This document shows, one piece after another, positions 1 through 9,025 of a stretch of 64,000 bases of DNA. This DNA comes from Mesorhizobium sp. STM 4661. Its GTDB lineage: Bacteria > Pseudomonadota > Alphaproteobacteria > Rhizobiales > Rhizobiaceae. Position numbers and translations under genes: made by a program. How positions within the stretch are numbered: the first letter of the stretch is position 1; every line of letters begins with the position of its first letter. Location of the stretch: the NCBI RefSeq assembly GCF_000359125.1, contig NZ_CAAF010000073.1:225056-289055 (forward strand). Direction: 5' to 3'. The notes beneath the pieces were generated by a model that did not search any database, was not told where the DNA came from, and saw only the letters and a list, made by a program, of their open reading frames with translations.

Positions 1-153
1 ATGTGCGACATGGTGCGGTGCAGGCGTTTGGTGGGAACAGCCGCCGGACGCCCGGAAGCAGGACGCCGCTGCGAACCCTTTGGAGCACACTGCCGACCTG
101 GAGGAGCAAGAGGACGCCAGGCCAAGGCGCCCTCCGTTCGGGAGGAATGACCT

Positions 154-1251
154 ATGGTGAGGAAGACTACTACAACTGCGTTTGGCCGTCCGTTCGGACG
201 GCGTGAATTTCTGAAGGGCGCCACCCTGCTCGGGGTGGCCGGGGCATTTCCCGCGATCATCACGCGCCCCGGTTTTGCGCAGGGCGCGCCAACCGTCGTC
301 AACTCGATCAGGTCGCTGTCCAACCCCTACCACGCAACGTGGAACAAGGGTGGCGAAGCTTTCGCCAAATCGGTCAGCGCCGAATATGTGACGCTGGTGA
401 CCGAAGGCAATAGCGAAAAGGGCATCGCCGACATCAAGGCGATCCTGGCCAAGACCGGCGGCAACTGCGTCATCAATGTCGACCCCAACGACAGCCCGGA
501 TGCCCGTCCGATCGTGGAGGCCTGCAAAGCGGCTGGAGCCTACGTCGTGACGCAGTGGAACAAGCCCGCCGATCTGCATCCCTGGGACTTCGACCCGAAT
601 TATGTCGCGCACATTTCGTTCAGCGGCGTGCCCTACGGCAAGTCGATGGCCGAGGCCCTGATCAAGGCGATGGGCGGCAAGGGTGGCATCGTGGCGCTCG
701 GCGGCATCGAGTCCAACGTGCCGGCCATCGAACGCAAGGCCGGTCTGGAAGAGGCCCTCAAAGCCAATCCCGACGTGAAGCTGCTCGACATGCAGGTGGC
801 CAACTGGTCGGCGACCGAAGCGCTGGAAAAGACCAATGCCTGGCTGACGCAGTTCGGCGACGAGATCGGCGGCATCTGGGCAGCCAACGACGACATGGCG
901 CTTGCCGCTGTCGAGGCACTGCGTGCCGACGGCCGCGCCGGCAAGGTGCCGGTCACCGGCATCGACGGCATTCAACTGGCCGTGGAGGCCATATTGAAGG
1001 GCGAACTGGCCGGCACGGTGGCCTGGGACCCGTACTGGCAAGGTGGTATGGGATTGTCGATCGGCTACCACGCCAAGACCGGCAAGTTCGATCCATCCAA
1101 GGAAGGTCAGGAACACCGCGAGTTCTACGGCACCGGCGTCATCATCACGGCCGAGAACGCGCAGTCTTTCTACGACAGCAACATCAAGTCCGAGCCGCGG
1201 CTTGATTGGAACGACATCTGGGGTCGCGTGAGCGGGCAGATCAAATACTGA
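154..1251 (+). CDS. Tat-exported sugar ABC transporter substrate-binding protein
   Basis: Periplasmic binding protein of the ribose/xylose type (365 aa), the receptor of an ABC sugar importer. The N-terminus carries a twin-arginine signal (GRREFLKG, residues 15-22), a hydrophobic stretch and a likely cleavage site after FAQ near residue 43. The mature part reads as a periplasmic-binding-protein type 1 fold. The ATG at 154 is preceded by GGAGG at a suitable distance. The two permeases, the ATPase and an SDR dehydrogenase follow on the same strand, so this is the first visible gene of a sugar uptake operon. The substrate cannot be told from sequence; the SDR suggests a polyol or sugar. The 153 bases before it hold no gene I can support. 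Confidence 0.88.
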   Translation: MVRKTTTTAFGRPFGRREFLKGATLLGVAGAFPAIITRPGFAQGAPTVVNSIRSLSNPYHATWNKGGEAFAKSVSAEYVTLVTEGNSEKGIADIKAILAKTGGNCVINVDPNDSPDARPIVEACKAAGAYVVTQWNKPADLHPWDFDPNYVAHISFSGVPYGKSMAEALIKAMGGKGGIVALGGIESNVPAIERKAGLEEALKANPDVKLLDMQVANWSATEALEKTNAWLTQFGDEIGGIWAANDDMALAAVEALRADGRAGKVPVTGIDGIQLAVEAILKGELAGTVAWDPYWQGGMGLSIGYHAKTGKFDPSKEGQEHREFYGTGVIITAENAQSFYDSNIKSEPRLDWNDIWGRVSGQIKY

Positions 1252-1362
1252 ACCGACGGGCGCGGGCGGTTATGCCGTCCGCGCCCTCTTCCCCCGCCCC
1301 CCTGGCAGCATTTCATGCATCCGCGGCCGAGCCGCGGTGCCTGCGTCGATCGGCAGCCCACG

Positions 1363-2373
1363 ATGAGCACCCCAACCACATCCGCGACCTCGGCGCTCCC
1401 CGACGCGACGCCCGCAAAGCACGTCAGCCGTTTCCGGCTGGCATCGTGGGCGCCGGTGATCGTGCTCGTCCTGCTCTGCATCATCATCGCGAGCATCAAT
1501 CCGAACTTTCTGAGCTTCGGCAATTTCGTGCGTATCAGCCAGGCGGCGATGATCCCGCTCGTGCTCGGTCTCGGCGCCACCTTCATCATCCTGATGGGCT
1601 CGATCGACCTCTCGGTCGAAGGCGTGCTGACGCTCGCGGCCGTCATCCTGTCGATGCTCGTGCTGAATGGCGCCAACGGCAATGACTACGGGCTACTCGC
1701 GGTGCTGGCCGTGCTCGTCATCGGCGCCGCCGTGGGTTTCGTCAACGGCGTCATCCACGTGAAGTTGAAGGTGCCGTCGTTCATGACGACGCTCGGCATC
1801 TGGTTCATCGGCGTCGGTGCCGCCAATGCCTTGCTCGGCGGCATGGCGATCCGCATCAACGATCCAATGATCCGCGGGCTGGCGATCGAGCGCTTCCTAG
1901 GCTTCGCACGGGGGGTGTGGCTGGCGCTCGCCTGCCTCGGCGTGGCGCTCGTCGTCCAGAATTACACGCGGCTCGGCCGCCATATCTACGCGCTGGGCGG
2001 TGGCGAGGAACTGGCGGCGCTGTCGGGAATTTCGGTAGCGCGTGTGCGTATCATGGCGTTCATGCTGGCTGGCGTCTTCTATGCCATCGGCGGCATCCTC
2101 GCAGCTGCGCAGCTCGGCCTCGGCAATGCACAGATCGGCAACGGTCGCCTGTTCACCACGGTGACCGCGGTCGTCGTCGGCGGCACCGCGCTCTCCGGCG
2201 GCCAAGGCAGCGTGCTGCAGACGTTGGTCGGCGTGCTGATTGTGGTGGTGCTCGCCAACGGCATGGTGCTGATGGGCGTGCCGCCGAGCGTGCAGATCGG
2301 CGTGCAAGGCCTGATGATCATCGCCGCGGTCGCCCTCTCGATCGACCGCAAGCTGATGCGGATCGTCAAATGA
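1363..2373 (+). CDS. Sugar ABC transporter permease (RbsC type)
   Basis: Inner-membrane permease of the BPD_transp_2 family (336 aa) with many hydrophobic segments from about residue 25 to the end. The conserved GSIDLSVEG and GGTALSGGQGS segments are typical of RbsC-like ribose/xylose permeases. An ATG 48 bases upstream (1315) is in frame, but its extension is Arg/Pro-rich and unlike the family, so I prefer 1363. The stop codon overlaps the ATPase start by ATGA, which indicates translational coupling. A second permease of the same family follows, so the channel is probably a heterodimer. Confidence 0.86.
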   Translation: MSTPTTSATSALPDATPAKHVSRFRLASWAPVIVLVLLCIIIASINPNFLSFGNFVRISQAAMIPLVLGLGATFIILMGSIDLSVEGVLTLAAVILSMLVLNGANGNDYGLLAVLAVLVIGAAVGFVNGVIHVKLKVPSFMTTLGIWFIGVGAANALLGGMAIRINDPMIRGLAIERFLGFARGVWLALACLGVALVVQNYTRLGRHIYALGGGEELAALSGISVARVRIMAFMLAGVFYAIGGILAAAQLGLGNAQIGNGRLFTTVTAVVVGGTALSGGQGSVLQTLVGVLIVVVLANGMVLMGVPPSVQIGVQGLMIIAAVALSIDRKLMRIVK

Positions 2374-3896
2374 ATGCGTCGTCGCCCGAACCCGTGCTGT
2401 CGCTAATCAATGTCGACAAGCGCTTCCCTGGCGTCCACGCGCTGAAACAGGTATCGATCGATCTGAGACCGGGCGAGGTCGTCGGACTGATCGGCGAAAA
2501 CGGCGCCGGGAAATCCACGCTGATGAAGATCCTCTCCGGCGTCTATCAGCATGATGCCGGCGAGATAAGAGTTGGCGGCCGGCCGACCCGTTTCCTCGAC
2601 GCCGCGGACGCCAACAGCCAGGGCATCGGCATGGTCTTCCAGGAGCAGTCGCTGCTCACCAACCTCTCGGTCGGGGAAAACATCTACCTCGGCAACGAGA
2701 AGCAGTTCACCCGCTTCGGCATCATGAACTGGCGCACGCTCTACGACGCGGCCGCCCGGCAGCTCGCCAAGGTTAAGGTCGACGTCGACCCACGCGCGCG
2801 CGCCGAGGACCTGGACTTTGCGTCGCGGCAGATGGTGGAGCTCGCCAAGGCACTGACGCTCGAGGAACGAGGGGCCGGGCATTTGATCATCCTGCTCGAC
2901 GAGCCGACATCCGTTCTCGAACGCGCCGAGATCGAAATACTGTTCGCGCGGGTGCGGGCGCTGAAGTCGCGCGCGTCGTTCATCTTTGTCTCGCACCGGC
3001 TCGACGAAGTACTGGAGCTGTCCGACCGCATTTATGTGATGAAGGACGGCGCCGTGGTCGCCGAGCGCAACGCCGCAGAGGCCGACGTCACCGAGCTACA
3101 CCAACTGATGGTCGGCCGCAGCCTGCAGGCGGAGTACTACCGGGAGCCGCTGCAAAAAACCTACCGCGCGGAGATTGCAGTGGAGGCTCACAACCTGTCG
3201 CTCGCTGGCGCCTACCGGGACATCTCGTTCCAACTGCACCGGGGTGAAATTCTGGGGATTGCAGGAGTAATCGGTTCGGGACGCGAGGAACTGACACGCA
3301 CCCTTGCCGGTTTCGCGCCGCATGGCAGCGGCCGTCTAGCCGTCGATGGCCGCGAGGTCACGCTGAGAAGCCCGGCCGAGGCGGTGGACAGCGGCATCGG
3401 CTACATACCGCGCGAGCGGCGCGTCGAGGGCCTTGTGCTGTTTTTGCCGGTCGCCGCGAACATCACGCTCGCCGACCTTGAAAGCCTCAGCCGCCACGGC
3501 CTGATCGACGCGCGCGAGGAGCGGCGGCTGGCGATCAGCTGGGTCGAGCGCCTCAAGGTCCGCACACCCAGCATCAACACGCTCTGTCTCAATCTGTCGG
3601 GCGGTAACCAGCAGAAGGTCGTGCTGGCGAAATGGCTGAACGCCAAGGCGAAAGTGCTGGTCCTCGACCATCCGACGCGTGGGCTCGACGTCGGCGCCAA
3701 GGAAGAAGTGTACGATTTGGTCCGTGCGGTTACCACGGAAGGCCTCGCCGTCATCCTGACCTCCGACACGCTCGAGGAGACCATCGGCCTCAGCCACACC
3801 GTGCTTGTGATGCGCGATGGCGAGATAACCCACCGCGCCTCCGCCAATCCCGGCGCAAAGCCGCGCCAGGTCGACCTGATCGGACACATGGTATGA
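2370..3896 (+). CDS. Sugar ABC transporter ATP-binding protein with two NBDs (RbsA type)
   Basis: ATPase of 508 aa made of two tandem nucleotide-binding domains, the usual build of RbsA/XylG/MglA. The first domain has a full Walker A (GENGAGKS, residues 42-49) and Walker B (LLDEPT). The second has the degenerate P-loop GVIGSGREE and a good signature LSGGNQQK, as is normal in this family. I chose the ATG at 2370 because it overlaps the preceding stop by ATGA. Frame-open sequence further upstream lies inside the permease gene and is not coding. It powers the importer formed with the neighbouring permeases. Confidence 0.9.
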   Translation: MNASSPEPVLSLINVDKRFPGVHALKQVSIDLRPGEVVGLIGENGAGKSTLMKILSGVYQHDAGEIRVGGRPTRFLDAADANSQGIGMVFQEQSLLTNLSVGENIYLGNEKQFTRFGIMNWRTLYDAAARQLAKVKVDVDPRARAEDLDFASRQMVELAKALTLEERGAGHLIILLDEPTSVLERAEIEILFARVRALKSRASFIFVSHRLDEVLELSDRIYVMKDGAVVAERNAAEADVTELHQLMVGRSLQAEYYREPLQKTYRAEIAVEAHNLSLAGAYRDISFQLHRGEILGIAGVIGSGREELTRTLAGFAPHGSGRLAVDGREVTLRSPAEAVDSGIGYIPRERRVEGLVLFLPVAANITLADLESLSRHGLIDAREERRLAISWVERLKVRTPSINTLCLNLSGGNQQKVVLAKWLNAKAKVLVLDHPTRGLDVGAKEEVYDLVRAVTTEGLAVILTSDTLEETIGLSHTVLVMRDGEITHRASANPGAKPRQVDLIGHMV

Positions 3897-4852
3897 GCAC
3901 ATTTGTCGACAGGCTGGGCATCGACCGGCTGCGGCAATGGCTACCGCTGACGACGCTCGTCATCCTGGTCATTCTCGTCGGAGCACTGCAGCCGGTCTTC
4001 CTGCAGCCGGCCACGCTGCTGCAGCTCGCCAGTGACACCGCCGTGCTGTTTATCCTCGCGACGGGTGTCACCTTCGTCATCATGCTCGGCGGCATCGACC
4101 TGTCGATCCAGTCGATGGCGTCGCTGGCGAGCGTCGTCGTTGCGCTCACGGTGGCACGCTTCGGCTACGGCGCCTTCGCTCTGGCGATCGGGCTCGGGCT
4201 CCTGGCCGGGCTGCTTTCCGGCATCGCCCACGTCCGGTTGAAGATTCCATCGTTCATTGCAACGCTGGCGATGGGCGGCGTGCTCTACAGCAGTGCGCTG
4301 GTCATATCGGGCGAGCGCTCGATCATGCTGGCCGATGCCGAGCGCTCATACCAGAGCTGGATCACCGGCACTGTCTTCGGCGCACCGGGCGTCATCATCA
4401 TCGGACTCGTTGTTCTGATCGTTGCGCATGTACTGCAAGCCCATACGCGCTTCGGGCGATACAGCGCGGCCATCGGCGCCGGCGAGCCCGCGGCCTATGC
4501 TTCGGGCGTAAAGGTCGGTCGGCAGAAGATTTTCGCGTTCGTGCTGTCGGGGGGATTCGCCGCGCTCGCCGGCGTCGTTCTTGCCGGCAGGCTGGCGAGC
4601 GGCTCGCCGACGCTTGCCGCCGAGCTTCTGCTGCCGTCGATCGCAGCGGTGGTCGTCGGCGGCACCGCGATCACCGGTGGCGTCGGCAGCATCTGGCGCA
4701 CGCTGGTCGGCGCGCTGATCATCTCGGTCGTGCGCATCGGCATGACGTTCCTCGGTGTCAATATTTTCGCGCAGAACATCGTCTTCGGCGTCGTCCTGAT
4801 CGTGGCGGTCGCGATAACCATCGACCGATCGAAGATACCCATCGTCAAATAG
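3893..4852 (+). CDS. Second sugar ABC transporter permease (RbsC type)
   Basis: A second BPD_transp_2 permease (319 aa), homologous to the one at 1363. It carries GGIDLSIQS and GGTAITGGVGS in the same positions. The start overlaps the ATPase stop by ATGA (ATG at 3893). Two permease genes on either side of the double ATPase suggest a heterodimeric channel. The SDR gene follows after only 14 bases and is probably on the same transcript. Confidence 0.87.
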   Translation: MSTFVDRLGIDRLRQWLPLTTLVILVILVGALQPVFLQPATLLQLASDTAVLFILATGVTFVIMLGGIDLSIQSMASLASVVVALTVARFGYGAFALAIGLGLLAGLLSGIAHVRLKIPSFIATLAMGGVLYSSALVISGERSIMLADAERSYQSWITGTVFGAPGVIIIGLVVLIVAHVLQAHTRFGRYSAAIGAGEPAAYASGVKVGRQKIFAFVLSGGFAALAGVVLAGRLASGSPTLAAELLLPSIAAVVVGGTAITGGVGSIWRTLVGALIISVVRIGMTFLGVNIFAQNIVFGVVLIVAVAITIDRSKIPIVK

Positions 4853-4866
4853 CGTGGAGACCCAAC

Positions 4867-5655
4867 ATGGACATGCATCTCAGCGGCAAGGTCGCCGTGA
4901 TCACCGGCGGCAGCGTCGGTATCGGGCTGGCGATCGCCAATGCACTCGCTGAAGAAGGGGTCGACATCGTCATGGCGGCCAGGCAAGGCGACCGCCTGAA
5001 GGACGAGGCAGCCAAAGTCGCCAGCGCTCATGGCGTCAAGACGACGCCGGTCGTCTGCGACGTCGCCACGGCCGCTGGCTGCGACACGCTCATCGCCACG
5101 ACCGAAGCGCTCGGCGGCGTCGACATCTTGATCAACAATGCCGGCTCGGGAAGCAACGAGACGATCTTGGAGGCGCCCGACGAAAAGTGGCAGCACTATT
5201 GGGAGCTGCACGTCATGGCGGCGGTCCGCCTGGCGCGCGGCATCGTACCGGGGATGAAGCGGCGCGGCGGCGGCGGCGTGCTGCACAACGCCTCGATCTG
5301 CGCGACGCAGCCGCTCTGGTACGAGCCGATCTACAACGTCACCAAATCGGCACTGATGATGTTCTCCAAGACGCTCGCCAACGAGGTCGTCAAGGACAAC
5401 GTCCGGGTCAACACGGTCAATGCGGGCTTGATCCTCACGCCTGACTGGATCAAGACCGCAAAGCAGCTGACCACCGATACGGGCGGCGACTGGGAAGGTT
5501 ATCTACAAGGCGTTGCCGACGAGTACGCGCCGATCCGGCGCTTTGGCAAACCGGAGGAGCTGGCCTCGTTCTTCGTGTTCCTGTGCTCTGAGCGCGCGTC
5601 CTATTCCGTCGGCTCCACGTATTATGTCGACGGCGGCATGTTGAAAACCGTCTGA
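4867..5655 (+). CDS. SDR family NAD(P)-dependent oxidoreductase
   Basis: Classical short-chain dehydrogenase of 262 aa. The Rossmann motif TGGSVGIG is at residues 13-20, NNAG at 90-93 and the catalytic Ser143-Tyr156-Lys160 triad has normal spacing. The C-terminus ends in the usual YYVDGGM segment. It follows the sugar transporter closely, so it probably oxidises the imported sugar or polyol or an early intermediate. This role is inferred from context only. It is the last gene of the plus-strand operon; the next real gene is on the other strand. Confidence 0.88.
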   Translation: MDMHLSGKVAVITGGSVGIGLAIANALAEEGVDIVMAARQGDRLKDEAAKVASAHGVKTTPVVCDVATAAGCDTLIATTEALGGVDILINNAGSGSNETILEAPDEKWQHYWELHVMAAVRLARGIVPGMKRRGGGGVLHNASICATQPLWYEPIYNVTKSALMMFSKTLANEVVKDNVRVNTVNAGLILTPDWIKTAKQLTTDTGGDWEGYLQGVADEYAPIRRFGKPEELASFFVFLCSERASYSVGSTYYVDGGMLKTV

Positions 5656-5683
5656 GCGGCGGATCACGGAATGGACGCGAAGG

Positions 5684-5790
5684 TCAGGCGCCTGCCGGCT
5701 GGAACCTTACCTCCTTGAAGCGTTTGGGCAGCAGGAGGTCGATTACGGCGAAGGCGACGATCCCAATTCGCGCCCGAGAATGATACGCAA
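5684..5790 (-). pseudogene. C-terminal remnant of a membrane protein
   Basis: On the minus strand a short frame reads IGIVAFAVIDLLLPKRFKEV and a few more residues before a TGA at 5686-5684. A hydrophobic helix followed by a positively charged tail looks like the last transmembrane segment of a transporter. There is no start codon or upstream continuation: the sequence to the right is unrelated until RidA ends at 5850. I read it as the tail of a lost gene, but the fragment is too short to name a family. Confidence 0.28.
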
Positions 5791-5849
5791 CGCCATGCAA
5801 TTGCATACCACTTCGCATCAGTGAAAATCGTGGGTGAGATCGCCAACCG

Positions 5850-6209
5850 TCAATCGTCGCTGGCCCTGGTCGCTTGAACCTGGATTTCGACTTTCAACTC
5901 AGGCCGTGCAAGTCTCGATTCCACGGTCGCTCGCACGGGAGCATGTTCCTTTTCCACCCAGGCATCCCAGGATGCATTCATGGTCGTGAAATCGCCAATA
6001 TCCGCCAGCCAGATATTCGCCGTGACGATATCTCGCTTGGAAGCACCCGCCTTGGCGAGCAGTTCGTCGATCTGCGTCAGAATGTCTGACGTCTGGGCAC
6101 CCGCATCCTCATGTGCATTCCTGGCGGTGACGCCAGCGAGATAAATCATGTTGCCAACCTCGACGATCCGATGGAACCGGCCCGTGAAGTCCGTGCGCTT
6201 GATCGCCAT
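5850..6209 (-). CDS. RidA family (YjgF/YER057c/UK114) protein
   Basis: A 119-aa protein of the RidA family, which hydrolyses reactive enamine/imine intermediates produced by amino-acid and amine oxidation. The active-site Arg corresponds to R93 in PVRATVE, and the conserved Glu to E108 in KVEIQ. Start at the ATG of MAIKRT (6209); longer readings run into the aldehyde dehydrogenase gene. It is the last gene of a minus-strand operon starting with the LLM monooxygenase. A deaminating role fits the flavin oxidases nearby, because those enzymes yield imines. The exact substrate is unknown. Confidence 0.85.
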   Translation of the reverse strand: MAIKRTDFTGRFHRIVEVGNMIYLAGVTARNAHEDAGAQTSDILTQIDELLAKAGASKRDIVTANIWLADIGDFTTMNASWDAWVEKEHAPVRATVESRLARPELKVEIQVQATRASDD

Positions 6210-6220
6210 GCTTGGATCCC

Positions 6221-7696
6221 CTACCCGTTCTGCAGCACGACGGCCTTGGTCGCGAGATATTCCTCGACGTGATCCTGCCCGGATTCGCGCCCGTAGCCGC
6301 TCATCTTGTAGCCCCCGAACGGGATGACCGGGTCGAGCATGCCATAGCAGTTGACCCAGACCGTGCCGGAGCGGATTCCCTTGGCGACGGTGTGCGCCTT
6401 GGCCACGTCGCGCGTCCATATCCCGCTTCCCAGCCCATAAACGGTGGCGTTGGCGATGCGGATTGCGTCGTCGGGTCCGTCGAACGGGATGGCCGTGACC
6501 ACTGGCCCGAAGATCTCTTCCTGAGCCACCCGCATTGTATGTCCGACGTTCTTCATCACTGTCGGCTCTAGGAAGTAGCCCTGCGCAAGCGGACCCTCGA
6601 GAAGTCGATTGCCACCGGTGACGACCTCGGCGCCTTCGTCGACGCCAATCCCGAGATAGGACTGGACGCGTTGCATCTGCCGGCTCGATACGACCGGACC
6701 GATCTGTGTCTCCGCTTCAACGCCATTGCCGACCTTCAGCCCCTTGGCGAAATCTGCCACGCGCTCGACAAACGCGTCGTAGATCGACCGTTCGACGAGC
6801 AGCCGCGATCCGGCACTGCAGATTTGACCGCTGTTGCCGAAGATGCCCATCCCCGTGCCCGCGACGGCCTTGTCCAGATCCGCGTCCGCGAACACGATGT
6901 CAGGCGACTTGCCGCCGAGCTCAAGCATGAGGCGCTTGATGTTGCCCTTGCTCGCTTCAATGATCCGTCGTCCCGTCGCATCCGATCCGGTGAACGCGAC
7001 CTTGTCGACGTCCATGTGGCCAGCCAGTGCTGCCCCCGCCACGGTACCCAGCCCCGGCACCACATTGATGACGCCAGGCGGAACGCCGGCCTCCAGCGCC
7101 AGTTCGCCGAGCCGCAAGGCCGTTAGCGGAGCGTCCTCGGCCGGTTTCAGAACCATGGTACAGCCGGTCGCGAGCACGGGTCCGATCTTCCAGATCGTGG
7201 AGGTGAGCGGCGCGTTCCACGGCGTGATGGCACCCACCACACCCACCGGTTCCTTCAGCGTGTAGGCAAAAACGTTACCGGGCAGAGAATTAGGAAGCGT
7301 GCGGCCGCCGATGGCGGTGCACATGGATGCATAGAAACGGATCATGCCAATGGCGCGCTGGCGGCGGGCGCGCGTCAACGTGATCGGCATACCCATGTCC
7401 AGCGTGTCGAGCATGCTGAATTCCTCGAACTGCCTGTCGACAAGGTCTGCGAATTTCAGGATGACTTCCTGGCGCTGAAATGGCGTGAATCTCGACCACG
7501 GGCCTTCGAAAGCGCGCCTTGCCGCCGCGACGGCCAAGTCGATATCCCGCGCGTCGCCCTGCGCAACGGTCGCAAGCAACTCACCGGTGGCCGGGTTGTA
7601 GGTTCCGAACGTCTGCCCATCGACAGGCATGACGAATTGCCCGTCGATGATCAATTTACGGGCAATTTCTGTCCGTCCGAGATTGTGCTGATTCAT
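6221..7696 (-). CDS. Aldehyde dehydrogenase family protein
   Basis: NAD(P)-dependent aldehyde dehydrogenase of about 490 aa. The full catalytic set is visible: TPWNAP Asn at about residue 161, Lys184 in LKPAED, the general base Glu259 in LELGGKSP, and the nucleophile Cys293 in NSGQICSAG. I chose the ATG at 7696 because AAGGA lies seven bases upstream. An in-frame ATG at 7738 overlaps the previous stop by ATGA but has no ribosome-binding site. Third in the leftward operon, it probably oxidises an aldehyde released by the flavoenzymes upstream to the acid. Confidence 0.9.
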   Translation of the reverse strand: MNQHNLGRTEIARKLIIDGQFVMPVDGQTFGTYNPATGELLATVAQGDARDIDLAVAAARRAFEGPWSRFTPFQRQEVILKFADLVDRQFEEFSMLDTLDMGMPITLTRARRQRAIGMIRFYASMCTAIGGRTLPNSLPGNVFAYTLKEPVGVVGAITPWNAPLTSTIWKIGPVLATGCTMVLKPAEDAPLTALRLGELALEAGVPPGVINVVPGLGTVAGAALAGHMDVDKVAFTGSDATGRRIIEASKGNIKRLMLELGGKSPDIVFADADLDKAVAGTGMGIFGNSGQICSAGSRLLVERSIYDAFVERVADFAKGLKVGNGVEAETQIGPVVSSRQMQRVQSYLGIGVDEGAEVVTGGNRLLEGPLAQGYFLEPTVMKNVGHTMRVAQEEIFGPVVTAIPFDGPDDAIRIANATVYGLGSGIWTRDVAKAHTVAKGIRSGTVWVNCYGMLDPVIPFGGYKMSGYGRESGQDHVEEYLATKAVVLQNG

Positions 7697-7734
7697 GGTG
7701 TTGTCCTTGAGGTCCGACGGCGCCGCTTCAAAAT

Positions 7735-9000
7735 TCATGCGAATAGCGCCCGCAGATGGTCGTTGAGAAACATGCCGGCAGGGTCGATCTCACGGCGCAT
7801 TTTCTTGAAGGCATCGTAGCGCGGATAGAGTTTTTCCAGCCTGGCGGGGGTCATGAAGTGATGCTTGCCCCAGTGCGGTCGGCCGTCATGTCGCTCGAAA
7901 ATGGCGTCGACATCCCTGAGCATTGTCCAGGTCGAAACATCCAGTGGTCCCGAAACCGAAAGCGCGTAGCCGTCGCGCTCGGCATAGGCGCTGAGATAGG
8001 AATCGTCAGCCTTCACCGGCCGGCATTCGACCGGAAAGGTGAAGTCCGTGTGTTTGGTCAGGAAGAGGTGACGGACCTCGTCGAAGGTCGCCTCGAAGTC
8101 GTCGAACGGAACCGCGTATTCGATCTCGCGGAAGTTCGGTTCATAGATGTTCGGGAAGATCACCGAGCTGTGGTCGAACTGTGCGCCTGGCTCGGAAGCT
8201 GGTGCGGGTTCATCGACGGGTACGGCATTGTAGCTGCGCATGTGACAGATGTCGTAATCCCGGCTGGCCTTGTTGGGGACACCGCTCGGCAAGACGAAAA
8301 GATCCGCGGATTCGCGCCTCGGCAGCCAGAAGAACCAGAAGGTACGGTTGTCTTCCAGCCGTTGGTGGAGGCCGCCGAGACAGTCTTCGATATCGGCGTT
8401 CCAGGAGCGTTTGAGGATGTTGAAGGATGGAACCGCCTGCAGCGTCATGGAGACGACCACGCCGAACATGCCGATCGACGCCTGAAACGCCTTGAACAGT
8501 TCGCCGTCGGCTTCCGCCGAAAGGTCCAGGAAGCTGCCGTCGGCAAGCACGATTCTTGCGGCGATCAGTTGCGCCGACATGCAGGGCAAGGTGATGCCGG
8601 CGCCATGCGTCGCTGTCATGATTGCACCGCAAACCGATTGCGTGTCGATGTCGCCCTGGTTGTTCAGCGACATGCCTTGAGTGCGCAGGTAGCGGCTAAG
8701 TTCGCCGACACTGATGCCCGGCTGTACGGTCACCCGCATCAAGTCCTTGTCGACAGCTATCACCTGGCTGAAGGTGCTGAAGTCGATGTGGACACCCGAT
8801 GTCGGGACGACGGCCGGGTTGGCATGCCCCTTGCCGGAGGACCGCACCGGCAATCCAAGCCTGGCCGCCGTGACAACGGCTTGTCGCACGTCTTCCTCGG
8901 TGCGGGGCGAGACCGTGTGGGCGGGCACGAAATACTGTTCGCCGAACCAGTTCCACCACAGCCTGCCTGGTTGCAGGACATCACTTCCGGCTGCCGTCAT
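7735..9000 (-). CDS. FAD-linked oxidoreductase (VAO / aldonolactone oxidase-like)
   Basis: Flavoprotein of 421 aa with an N-terminal FAD_binding_4 (PCMH) domain and a C-terminal sugar-1,4-lactone oxidase-type domain ending in HWGKHH and DPAGMFLND. The SSGKGHANP segment sits where members of this family bind FAD covalently through His. The ATG at 9000 follows GGAGACAGGA; a TTG at 9033 is a weaker alternative. Family members oxidise alditols or aldonolactones using oxygen or an acceptor. The setting among amine-type catabolic genes suggests a hydroxylated intermediate instead, but this is inference. Confidence 0.82.
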   Translation of the reverse strand: MTAAGSDVLQPGRLWWNWFGEQYFVPAHTVSPRTEEDVRQAVVTAARLGLPVRSSGKGHANPAVVPTSGVHIDFSTFSQVIAVDKDLMRVTVQPGISVGELSRYLRTQGMSLNNQGDIDTQSVCGAIMTATHGAGITLPCMSAQLIAARIVLADGSFLDLSAEADGELFKAFQASIGMFGVVVSMTLQAVPSFNILKRSWNADIEDCLGGLHQRLEDNRTFWFFWLPRRESADLFVLPSGVPNKASRDYDICHMRSYNAVPVDEPAPASEPGAQFDHSSVIFPNIYEPNFREIEYAVPFDDFEATFDEVRHLFLTKHTDFTFPVECRPVKADDSYLSAYAERDGYALSVSGPLDVSTWTMLRDVDAIFERHDGRPHWGKHHFMTPARLEKLYPRYDAFKKMRREIDPAGMFLNDHLRALFA

Positions 9001-9025
9001 TCCTGTCTCCGTTCTCCATGAACCG

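Noticed and set aside
3..206. Plus-strand frame overlapping the first binding-protein gene
   Set aside because: Arg/Pro/Ser-rich and overlaps the well-supported gene that starts at 154 with a good ribosome-binding site.
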